DNA of 64,000 bases. Source: Janthinobacterium sp. PC23-8 (GTDB taxonomy: Bacteria > Pseudomonadota > Gammaproteobacteria > Burkholderiales > Burkholderiaceae_D). The notes beneath the pieces are model-generated. The model did not search any database. It was not told where the DNA came from and saw only the letters and a program-made list of their open reading frames with translations. The translations under genes were made by a program, and so were the position numbers. Below are positions 25,959 through 33,158 of this stretch, one piece after another. The stretch's first letter is position 1; the number at the start of each line of letters is the position of its first letter. The DNA is taken from assembly GCF_002250505.1 (NCBI RefSeq), contig NZ_NJGY01000001.1, positions 920,151 to 984,150 of the forward strand, read 5' to 3'.

Positions 25959-26309
25959 ATGAACAATGACACCGACATCCAGCTCAGCGGCCCTTTCAAG
26001 GCCACCGACGGCTCCGGCCGTGCCCACGACATCAAGGCCATCCGCATCTTCGACGAAGGCTACGGCATTATCGACGTGTATGTCGATTTTTCCGCCCCGC
26101 TCGAAGCGGGCGCTTACAAGGACAAGACCCTGGTCGGCCATATCCTGGCGCGCCTGCGCAGCCTCGGCTACGTCGGCCCCGACTTCGGCCATGGCGACCT
26201 GGGCCTGCAAGACAAGAAACTGATCGTACTCGAAGCACCGGAAGAGTTTTCCGCCTTTGCCACCAGCAAGGGCTGGAAAGATTTATCGGCAGAATTCGAC
26301 GACGAGTAA
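25959..26309 (+). CDS. conserved small hypothetical protein (116 aa)
   Basis: No family is recognised. The protein is acidic, soluble and probably globular, with alternating beta and alpha segments (AIRIFDEGYGIIDVYVDF, TLVGHILARLRSLGYVGPDF, KKLIVLEAPEEFSAFATSKGW). No signal peptide or TM is seen. The ATG at 25959 is chosen; an in-frame TTG lies at 25941. It follows the GST gene by 22 bp and is followed by a strong terminator, so the two may share a transcript. Codon usage is like that of its neighbours, supporting a real gene. Confidence 0.75.
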   Translation: MNNDTDIQLSGPFKATDGSGRAHDIKAIRIFDEGYGIIDVYVDFSAPLEAGAYKDKTLVGHILARLRSLGYVGPDFGHGDLGLQDKKLIVLEAPEEFSAFATSKGWKDLSAEFDDE

Positions 26310-26328
26310 ACCCGCTTCTTTCTCAAAT

Positions 26329-26364
26329 ACGCCGCACCCGCTTTTTGCCGGTGCGGCGTTTTCA
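26329..26364 (+). terminator. intrinsic terminator after the small hypothetical gene
   Basis: A 10-bp perfect GC-rich stem (ACGCCGCACC / GGTGCGGCGT) is followed by TTTTC, about 20 bp after the stop at 26309. Confidence 0.8.
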
Positions 26365-26381
26365 TGTAATCGCGAAAAACC

Positions 26382-26642
26382 ATGTTCCGAGCTTCCCTTA
26401 TCGCCGTCACTGCACTGCCTGCCGCAGTCATCGTCTTTTATGCCGGCGTTTTTTCGACTTCGTTCAATAGCAATATGTGCTACTCATCGGCAATGCACGA
26501 ACTACAGCGGCGCGCACAAGCCGTTGCGGCATCGAAAGACCCGGCAGCCATGGAAAAATATGCGAAGCTGATGCAGGCACTTCCTCTGCATGGATATGAA
26601 ACCAGTTGCGATGAAATCAAAGCCATGCTGGCGAGAAATTAA
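26382..26642 (+). CDS. small exported or membrane-anchored hypothetical protein (86 aa)
   Basis: The first 25 residues (MFRASLIAVTALPAAVIVFYAGVFS) form a hydrophobic signal-anchor or uncleaved TM helix. The rest is a short polar helical region with two cysteines (NMCYSS, ETSCDE) that could form a periplasmic disulfide. No family is recognised. The stop codon abuts the stop of the convergent hydrolase gene without a gap. It is lower in GC than the surrounding genes. The length, start and lack of homologues recalled make this a moderate call. Confidence 0.6.
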   Translation: MFRASLIAVTALPAAVIVFYAGVFSTSFNSNMCYSSAMHELQRRAQAVAASKDPAAMEKYAKLMQALPLHGYETSCDEIKAMLARN

Positions 26643-27407
26643 TCAGGACGCCTGCAGATAGCGCGCACTCCAGGCCGCGATCACGTTGGCAACATAGGCC
26701 GCATCGTCGCGCCCGGTCAGCAAGTGGTCGGCGTCGTCGAGCGAGACAAAGCTTTTCGGATGTTTCGCGGCCGTAAAAATCTCCATCGCGTTCGACAGGC
26801 TGACGGTGGTGTCGTTCGGCGCATGCATGACCAGCAAGGCGCGGCGCAGGCCGGCGATGCATTCCTTCAGGCTGTGGCTGCCCGCATCGTCGACGAATTG
26901 CTGGCGGATGCGAAACGGCCGCCCTTCCAGTTGCACCAGCGCTTCGCCATCGGCGGCGATCTGGTCCAGGTGCGCGCTGAACATGCGCGTCACATAGGCG
27001 GGCGTGCTGGGTGCCGCCAACGTCACCACGGCAGCGGCTTTCGGCACCTGCGCGGCGGCGGCCAGCACGGCCGCGCCGCCGAGGCTGTGACCGATCAGCA
27101 ATTGGGGAGCGGCATGCCTGGTGCGCAGAAAATCGGCGGCGGCGACCAGGTCATCGACGTTCGACGAAAAATTGGTGGCGGCAAATTCGCCTTCGCTGGC
27201 GCCCAGCCCCGTGAAATCAAAGCGCAGCACGGCGATGCCGTGTTCGGTCAGCCCCTGCGCGATGCGGCGCGCGGCCAGCACATCCTTGCCGCAGGTAAAG
27301 CAGTGAGCAAACAGCGCGTGGGCGCGGATCGCGCCATCGGGCGCATCGAGCCGCGCCGCCAGCAGATGGCCATGCGCGCCGGGAAAGTTTTGCCGGGTGG
27401 ATTTCAT
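26643..27407 (-). CDS. alpha/beta hydrolase (HCFTC-motif family)
   Basis: A 254-residue serine hydrolase fold. The nucleophile elbow is GHSLGG with S108, and the oxyanion region has FAHCFTCGKD (34-42), a signature of hydrolases often found fused to or beside OsmC-type peroxidases. FDFTGLGASEGEFAATNFSSNVDDL is also typical. The acid and His are probably D222/D226 and H227 near the C-terminus (SLDDADHLL). No OsmC domain is attached or adjacent here. Physiological substrate unknown. Confidence 0.88.
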   Translation of the reverse strand: MKSTRQNFPGAHGHLLAARLDAPDGAIRAHALFAHCFTCGKDVLAARRIAQGLTEHGIAVLRFDFTGLGASEGEFAATNFSSNVDDLVAAADFLRTRHAAPQLLIGHSLGGAAVLAAAAQVPKAAAVVTLAAPSTPAYVTRMFSAHLDQIAADGEALVQLEGRPFRIRQQFVDDAGSHSLKECIAGLRRALLVMHAPNDTTVSLSNAMEIFTAAKHPKSFVSLDDADHLLTGRDDAAYVANVIAAWSARYLQAS

Positions 27408-27525
27408 AGGTACTTGTCAAAAACTGCCGGACATGCCGGGCGATGGGGCATTGTAGCGCCGCTGGGGCGGGGATGTTTTGGAGGAGGCGGGGAGCTGGCA
27501 CTTTTTTAACCCAACAGCAAGGACT

Positions 27526-27552
27526 GGGGTCGGATCCGAGGGGTCCGACCCC
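27526..27552. repeat. GGGGTC-type inverted repeat downstream of imuB
   Basis: GGGGTCGGA and TCCGACCCC form a 9-bp inverted repeat with a 9-nt spacer that contains another GGGG run. It belongs to the same sequence family as the element at 50984-51047. Such GGGGTC(A/T/C)GACCCC elements are scattered between genes in Oxalobacteraceae genomes. It sits 31 bp past the imuB stop and may serve as a 3' hairpin. Confidence 0.6.
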
Positions 27553-27583
27553 GGATTTTCCGACGTTGGGGGTGATATAAACT

Positions 27584-29080
27584 TCAACTGAACAGCCCAT
27601 GCAGATACCACCTCGGCGCCTCTTGCGCATTGTTGGCAATGCGTTCACGATAAACCCAGTAGTGGGCATGATCGAGGCCTTCGGCAATAAAGTAGTCGCG
27701 CGCCTGTGACTGGCCCCACCAGCCGGCCTCGATGCGTTCGGCCACCGACACCATCTTCAAAGGCGAGCCGTAGAACGGCCGGTGTTCGCGCATCAGCAGG
27801 GCGATCGGCTGGGCCAGCAGCCAGCCGGGGCGGGGCATGCCGGGCAGGCCCGGCGGCAAGTCGGGCACGGCGCTTTTCGAGGGGGCTTTGGCCGGCAGCG
27901 GCAGCCAGCGATTGGCCGCTTCGGGCCGGTAATCGGCTTGCGGCATGGCTTGCAGCACATTGTCCGCGCCCAGGCGCGCCACCAGCAATTCCATCAGGTG
28001 CTGGCGTTCCTGGGGCGTGCCGCCCGGTTCGGGAAACAGGCTGTCGCTGGGCGGCGCCATCGCCTGCACCTGCGGCGCGGACAAGGTCAGGCCGATCACC
28101 GGTGCGTCCAGCGTCACTTGCGCCAGGCGCTCGCGCAGCAAGCGCACCAGGTGTTCATCGCGCCAGACGGCCTCGCCCAGCGCCAGCGCCAGCACGGTCG
28201 GAGGCTTCGCTACCCTGCCCCTTTCATGGATCAGCAGCAATTCTATGCGGGCTACGGCCAGCTGATGCGCGCACAGCCAGCCCGTCATTTGCTGCAGCAG
28301 GCGGCGCGCGCCGAACAGCAGCGCGTCGGCCTGCTCGACCCGGTCGAACAATTCCAGCGAGGCGCAAAAGCCGGGCGGCGCTTGTAGCCACACGAACAGT
28401 TCAGTGCCGTGGCCGTGCGCGTCGTCAAGCATGTCGAGCAGGGGCCGTCCGCAGCGGCGCTGCAGGCCCGGCCGTGGCAATCGGCGCAACTGCCCCAGTG
28501 TCATGCAGCCGATGCCTTCGAACCAGTCGAGATATGCGCGCGCCGGCGGCAGCAGCGCGCAGGGCAAGCGGTCCAGCTGGCGCACCAGGCTGGCCATGCC
28601 CAGCACCCGCCCCGATGTTGCGCCCGCCTTTGCAAGCCCTTGCGCCAGCAGCCAGGCGCCGCGCGCCGTCGGCGCGCACGACAGCACGGTCGTGTAGCCG
28701 AGCGCGCGCAAGCTCGCCTCGATTTGCCGGCACAGCGCGCGCACGCCGCCGAACAGGCGCAGGCTGGCGCCGGCGTCGACCAGCAGGGTCGCTTCTTCGG
28801 CGCTGGCCACCTGGGGCGAGTATTGCAACAGCGCCAGCGCCACTTCCTGCAAGGCCTGTGCTTCCCGTTCCGGCGAGCGTTCATGCACGCGCGCCTGCGG
28901 CGCCAGCATCAGGGCGCCGGCGCGGCGCATGCCCGGCTTGATGCCGGCCGCGCGCGCCAGTGGCGACAGGGCGATGACTTGTTCGTGCTCAAGCACGACG
29001 CACAAGGTGTCAGCCGACCAGTTCGGCAAGAACACGTCGAGCGGGAGCCGGGGCAGGCAAAGGCCGATCCAGAGGCGCAT
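27584..29080 (-). CDS. imuB: ImuB, catalytically inactive Y-family polymerase-like mutasome protein
   Basis: A 498-residue ImuB that bridges the beta clamp and DnaE2 in SOS mutagenesis. The N-terminus MRLWIGLCLPRLPLDVF is typical. The Y-family palm is present but the catalytic acidic DxD region is not, as expected for ImuB. A clamp-binding-like DSLFPEP motif occurs around residue 345, followed by a C-terminal tail with the conserved ERIEAGWWGQSQARDYFIAE segment. The frame extends upstream to 29617, but the start at 29080 restores the family N-terminus. That start lies inside imuA, overlapping it by 71 bp in another frame, so the pair is translationally coupled. Both depend on the LexA-box promoter at 29741. 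Confidence 0.93.
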   Translation of the reverse strand: MRLWIGLCLPRLPLDVFLPNWSADTLCVVLEHEQVIALSPLARAAGIKPGMRRAGALMLAPQARVHERSPEREAQALQEVALALLQYSPQVASAEEATLLVDAGASLRLFGGVRALCRQIEASLRALGYTTVLSCAPTARGAWLLAQGLAKAGATSGRVLGMASLVRQLDRLPCALLPPARAYLDWFEGIGCMTLGQLRRLPRPGLQRRCGRPLLDMLDDAHGHGTELFVWLQAPPGFCASLELFDRVEQADALLFGARRLLQQMTGWLCAHQLAVARIELLLIHERGRVAKPPTVLALALGEAVWRDEHLVRLLRERLAQVTLDAPVIGLTLSAPQVQAMAPPSDSLFPEPGGTPQERQHLMELLVARLGADNVLQAMPQADYRPEAANRWLPLPAKAPSKSAVPDLPPGLPGMPRPGWLLAQPIALLMREHRPFYGSPLKMVSVAERIEAGWWGQSQARDYFIAEGLDHAHYWVYRERIANNAQEAPRWYLHGLFS

Positions 29081-29720
29081 GGCGCTGCAGTAAAGAAGGA
29101 GGTTGCAAGGGCAGGAACAGCGGCGCATCGCGCTGCGGTCCCCGGCGTTTGATAAAGCCGATATCGATGCCGCCGGCGGCCGGCCGCACCGACAGGCGCA
29201 GCGGCGCCGGCGAGGCGTCTTGCGCGCCATGCAGCGGGCGCAGCATGAAAAACAGGGTATGGCCGCCCTGCGCCGCCAGGTGCAGCCGGCGCAGGCTGTC
29301 GGCGCGTACCTGGCTTTGCCAGAACAAGAGCGCGCCGCAACTGCTGCTACGCAAAATGTTCTCCGCCGCCCACAAGGCGTCCTTGCTGCTGGCGCTGCGC
29401 AGCCACAGCAGTTGCGACGGATGCAGGCCTTGCGCGGCCAGCGCCAGCGCCTGCGGCGGATGGGGCGGCTGCAGCAGCACGATGGGCAAGCCCTGCAGTT
29501 GCGCCAGTGCCGGCGCCAGCAGCCGCAATTCGCCGCTGCCGGCCTGCTGCACCAGCAGGTCGACCAGGCTGCCCGTGGGCCAGCCGCCGCCCGGCAGTTG
29601 CATGGACAAGGCGGCAAAGCCCGTGTCGACGCAGCGCGCCGCGCCCTGCCCCAGCTGCGAGGCGCGCCACAAGGAAGGATGCAAGGCTTCCGGCGAGGCC
29701 ATCAGTTCGGAATGTTGCAT
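29010..29720 (-). CDS. imuA: ImuA (RecA/SulA-like SOS mutasome protein)
   Basis: A 236-residue ImuA. The ATG at 29720 gives the usual short polar N-terminus (MQHSELMASPEALHPSLWRA), followed by LPGGGWPTGSLVDLLVQQAGSGELRLLAPAL, the hallmark of ImuA/SulA-like RecA-fold proteins at the segment that corresponds to the P-loop. The C-terminal region is poorly conserved and runs 71 bp into imuB. It acts with ImuB and DnaE2 in damage-induced mutagenesis and modulates RecA. The start is 21 bp downstream of the LexA box. The frame remains open to 30116, but translation upstream of the operator is implausible. Confidence 0.9.
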   Translation of the reverse strand: MQHSELMASPEALHPSLWRASQLGQGAARCVDTGFAALSMQLPGGGWPTGSLVDLLVQQAGSGELRLLAPALAQLQGLPIVLLQPPHPPQALALAAQGLHPSQLLWLRSASSKDALWAAENILRSSSCGALLFWQSQVRADSLRRLHLAAQGGHTLFFMLRPLHGAQDASPAPLRLSVRPAAGGIDIGFIKRRGPQRDAPLFLPLQPPSLLQRHAPLDRPLPAPAPARRVLAELVG

Positions 29721-29740
29721 GAAAGTACCCAAGGAAAATA

Positions 29741-29756
29741 CTGTATGAATATACAG
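29741..29756 (-). promoter_or_regulatory. LexA (SOS) box of imuA-imuB, overlapping a -35/-10 promoter
   Basis: CTGTATGAATATACAG is a perfect CTGT-N8-ACAG box. On the minus strand TTGCCA (29776-29781) and TACTGT (29753-29758) are separated by exactly 17 bp, so the box overlaps the -10 element of a sigma-70 promoter, an ideal repression geometry. Confidence 0.92.
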
Positions 29757-29913
29757 TACTATTCGCCGGCCATTTTGGCAAGGATTATCTGTCTGTCCAT
29801 CCCTGGGCAGGCTGCCGGGGACACGGGAAAACGCGGTGATCGGGTACGATTGCTGTACCATAAGCGCTCTCCTTACCGTCCGGCATGGCTTCCACACGGA
29901 CGGCTTCACATTC

Positions 29914-31194
29914 ATGAAGGAACTGCATTTGACCACCATACAACTGATCAGCGCCGTCATCTTCGGCCTTGCCCTCGTCCACACTTTTGCCGCCAAGACG
30001 TTTGACCTGCTGGCCGACCGCCATCCGCGCCACGCGGGACTGTTCCATCTGCTGGGCGAGGTGGAAGTGGTGTTCGGCTTCTGGGCGTTTATCCTGATCA
30101 TCACCATGGCCTTCATTTCCGGCAGCGCTGCCGCGATTACCTATGCCGAATCGCGCCATTACACGGAACCGCTGTTCGTCTTTGTCGTCATGGTGGTAGC
30201 CGCCTCGCGCCCCGTGCTCGACGCCGTGCAGCGCCTGTTGAAAGGCGTGGCGCGCGCCGTGCCGCTGCGCACCGAGCTGGCGCTGGCCTGGCTGGGTCTG
30301 GCGCTGGTGCCGCTGACCGGTTCCCTGATTACCGAGCCGGCCGCCATGACCCTGGCGGCACTGATGCTGGCGCCGCAAATCTTTCGCCCCGGCATACCCG
30401 AATGGCTGAAATATGGCGCGCTGGGCGTGCTGTTCGTCAACGTTTCCGTCGGCGGCACGCTGACCTCGTATGCGGCGCCACCGGTGCTGATGGTGGCGAC
30501 CACCTGGAACTGGGACAGCGCCTTCATGGCCAGCCATTTTGGCTGGAAAGCGGCGATTGCCGTGTTGATCAACGCGACCGGCGCCTGTTTGCTGCTACGG
30601 AAGTATTTGCATAGCAACACCTCCGACCTCAAGCCGAAACCGGGCGACGTCGAGCTTCCTGAAGTACCGCTGGCCATCAGCCTGGTCCACCTGGCCGTGC
30701 TGGCCGGCGTGGTGGCACTGGCCCATCATCCGGTCTTGTTCCTGGGACTGTTTTTATTCTTCCTCGGCTTCGTGCAGGCGTATGAGCGTTACCAGAACCC
30801 TTTGATCCTGAAGGAAGGCTTGCTGGTCGGCTTTTTCCTGGCGGGCCTGGTGGTGCTGGGCGGCATGCAGCAATGGTGGTTGCAACCTATCGTCTCAAGC
30901 CTGGAACCGCTGTCTCTGTTCTTCGGCGCGCTGGGCCTGACGGCCATTACCGACAATGCCGCCCTCACCTACCTCGGTTCGCTGATCGTCGGCATCAGCG
31001 CGGAAGCGAAATACATGCTGATGGCGGGCGCGGTGGCGGGCGGCGGCCTGACCGTGATCGCCAACGCGCCGAACCCGGCCGGCGTGGCCCTGCTGCGGCG
31101 CGGCTTCGACAGTGAATCGATCGGCGCGCTGGGCCTCCTGGCCGGCGCCCTGCCGCCCACCATGGTGGCGGCGCTGGCCTTCCTGCTGCTGTAA
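29914..31194 (+). CDS. putative Na+/H+ antiporter family membrane protein
   Basis: A polytopic inner-membrane protein of 426 residues with about 11-12 hydrophobic segments. It carries features of the putative Na+/H+ antiporter family related to the arsenite-permease/ion-transporter superfamily: LITEPAAMTLAALMLAP, VNVSVGGTLTSYAAPPVLMVA and, near the end, GLTAITDNAALTYLGSLI and NAPNPAGVALLR. The paired helix-break motifs (TEPAAM and TDNAAL) are characteristic of this fold. The ATG at 29914 gives a clean first helix; an ATG at 29836 is in frame but has no better signal. The ion specificity is inferred from family annotation only. It is divergent from imuA. Confidence 0.82.
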   Translation: MKELHLTTIQLISAVIFGLALVHTFAAKTFDLLADRHPRHAGLFHLLGEVEVVFGFWAFILIITMAFISGSAAAITYAESRHYTEPLFVFVVMVVAASRPVLDAVQRLLKGVARAVPLRTELALAWLGLALVPLTGSLITEPAAMTLAALMLAPQIFRPGIPEWLKYGALGVLFVNVSVGGTLTSYAAPPVLMVATTWNWDSAFMASHFGWKAAIAVLINATGACLLLRKYLHSNTSDLKPKPGDVELPEVPLAISLVHLAVLAGVVALAHHPVLFLGLFLFFLGFVQAYERYQNPLILKEGLLVGFFLAGLVVLGGMQQWWLQPIVSSLEPLSLFFGALGLTAITDNAALTYLGSLIVGISAEAKYMLMAGAVAGGGLTVIANAPNPAGVALLRRGFDSESIGALGLLAGALPPTMVAALAFLLL

Positions 31195-31204
31195 TCGAAG
31201 TACC

Positions 31205-32350
31205 TCAGTATCGCCGCTGGTGGCGCGCAAAAAAGTCCAGCAGCATCTTGCTGGCGTCCGGCCCCGCCTTGGCATTGAACGGCAGGCTGGCGTCGCCACC
31301 GCTCCAGGCGTGCTCCAGCCGCTCGATCTGCGCCACGCGCAGCAGCAACTCGCCTGCCACCTGATAATCATGCACGGCATAGCCATGCGCGGGATTGCGG
31401 CTGCCCGCCGCGCCGGGCGGCCAGCGCTGCGCCGTCACCACGGTGGTGGCCGGCATGCGGTTGAGGCGGATGCTCTGGCGCACCAGCTGGGTCTGGTTAA
31501 CGGGACGCACCACATGGTCTTGCTGCCCCTGGATCAGCATGGTCGGCAGGTGTGGAAACAGGGGCTGGCGCGCCAGCACTTCGTCGATGGCGCTGTCGAC
31601 CCGGCCCACCGCGCCATGCTGCATCACCTGCATGGCGCCGATCAGGCTGTGGCCGGCGCCGAATACGGGACCGGAATGCAGGCCCACGGCGGCAAACAGC
31701 TGCGGGTGGTTCAGCGCCACGATATGGGCCATGCCGGCGCCGGCGGAAATGCCGCCTATATAGATGCGCGTGCGGTCAATCGGATAACGCGCGGCCACCT
31801 GTGCGATGGCGCCGACGATCAGGCTCACATCACCGCCGCCGTCCTGGGTCAGCTTGTCATACCATTTCCAGCAGCGCCGCGCATGCGAGCGCAGCGATTG
31901 CTGCGGATACAGCACGGCATAGCCCTTGCGCTCGGCCAGGCGATTCATGCGCGTGCCTTCGGCAAACTGGGTGGCGCTCTGCTCGCAGCCGTGCAGCATC
32001 ACCAGCAGCGGCCGGCCCCGGGTGCGCATGGCGGCATTCGGTTCCTTGTCGGGCAGATACAGATAGTAGGGCAGGCGCCGGCCCGGCAACTGCCCCCGTT
32101 CCACCAGCGGCGCATAATGTGCGGCCAGCCACTTGCCCGGCGCGGGCGCGGCCTTCTTGCGCACGCGCGGCGGCGCCAGCGGTGCGCCAGCAGTCGGCGC
32201 AGTCTTGGGAACGGCCTTGCGGCGTGGCTTCGAAGCGGGCTTGGCCGCAGGTGGCCCGAACAGCACCTTGGCCAGCCTGGTGGTCGTGCGCTGCTGCACT
32301 TTGCCGGCGCGCAGCAAGCCGCGCAGCCAGGTCGTGGCGGGTTTAACCAT
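31205..32350 (-). CDS. PHB depolymerase-family esterase
   Basis: A 381-residue alpha/beta hydrolase of the poly(3-hydroxybutyrate) depolymerase/LpqC family. After a basic Ala/Pro-rich N-terminus come LPYYLYLPD, the oxyanion-hole motif LLVMLHGCEQ, the nucleophile GGISAGAGMA and a C-terminal LEHAWSGGD with the probable catalytic His. The start at 32350 removes an improbable leader, because the frame is open to 32476. No signal peptide is evident, so it may be intracellular or use another route. The substrate could be PHB oligomers or another polyester/ester. It converges on the antiporter gene 10 bp away. Confidence 0.88.
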   Translation of the reverse strand: MVKPATTWLRGLLRAGKVQQRTTTRLAKVLFGPPAAKPASKPRRKAVPKTAPTAGAPLAPPRVRKKAAPAPGKWLAAHYAPLVERGQLPGRRLPYYLYLPDKEPNAAMRTRGRPLLVMLHGCEQSATQFAEGTRMNRLAERKGYAVLYPQQSLRSHARRCWKWYDKLTQDGGGDVSLIVGAIAQVAARYPIDRTRIYIGGISAGAGMAHIVALNHPQLFAAVGLHSGPVFGAGHSLIGAMQVMQHGAVGRVDSAIDEVLARQPLFPHLPTMLIQGQQDHVVRPVNQTQLVRQSIRLNRMPATTVVTAQRWPPGAAGSRNPAHGYAVHDYQVAGELLLRVAQIERLEHAWSGGDASLPFNAKAGPDASKMLLDFFARHQRRY

Positions 32351-32531
32351 GATTGCACAGCCTCGTGATGGGGACAGCATAGAGTACCGCACTTGCTGCA
32401 TGACACCGTACGATTCTGAGCTTTTAAAAGTTCCCCTGACACAATTGAGGCAACTCAAACGCCTGCGGGGCGCCATGCTTAATCTGGATGCTCACTGCGT
32501 ACTTCCATCCACTTTCAATGGAGAAAACACC

Positions 32532-33143
32532 ATGAGCTATCTGGACCGCGATATGCTGGGCATGTACCGCAACGACACCGGCCCCGGGCCGGCACTGATG
32601 GGGGCCGACACCCTGATCGGCGACGATGTCTGCAACCACAGCGACGAACAACTCGGTGAGATCAAGGAAATCATGCTCGACATGCGCAGCGGCCAGATCG
32701 CCTATGCCGTGTTGTCCTTCGGCGGCATGCTGGGCCTGGGCGAAAAGCTGTTTGCCGTGCCCTGGGAAAAGCTGACCCTGGACGCCGTCAACAAGCGCTT
32801 CCTGCTCGACGTGGACAAGAATCAACTGAAAAACGCCCCCGGCTTCGACAAGGACAACTGGCCCGACATGGCCAGCGACGCCTGGAACGACCAGATGAAC
32901 CAGTTCTACGGCACCACCTCGCGCTATGGCATGGGCGGCATGAGCAGCACGGGCAGCGCGGTCGGTGGGCGCATGTCCTCCGGCAGCGACCTGCGCGGCG
33001 GCGCCAGCCTGCAATCGGACACCGGCGGCAGCATGAGCGGCTCGTCGATGAGCGGCAGCCGGGCCGGGACCGGTAGTTTGCAAGACGACCTGGGCTCGCG
33101 CTCGTCGCTCAGCGATGACGACGAGATGAACCGGCGCAGTTGA
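32532..33143 (+). CDS. PRC-barrel protein with Ser/Gly/Met-rich tail
   Basis: A 203-residue protein. Residues 1-135 form a PRC-barrel unit (MSYLDRDMLGMYRN, LGEIKEIMLDMRSGQIAYAVLSFGG, LGEKLFAVPWEKL, APGFDKDNWPDMASDAWNDQM). Residues 136-203 are a low-complexity Ser/Gly/Met tail (GGMSSTGSAVGGRMSSGS and similar). It is the full-length paralogue of the truncated gene at the start of the window, which lacks the tail. PRC-barrel proteins with YYGTT-like ends are often stress-induced. Function unknown. Preceded by an AT-rich GGAGAAAACACC ribosome-binding region. Confidence 0.9.
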   Translation: MSYLDRDMLGMYRNDTGPGPALMGADTLIGDDVCNHSDEQLGEIKEIMLDMRSGQIAYAVLSFGGMLGLGEKLFAVPWEKLTLDAVNKRFLLDVDKNQLKNAPGFDKDNWPDMASDAWNDQMNQFYGTTSRYGMGGMSSTGSAVGGRMSSGSDLRGGASLQSDTGGSMSGSSMSGSRAGTGSLQDDLGSRSSLSDDDEMNRRS

Positions 33144-33158
33144 TCAAGCCGCAGAGGT

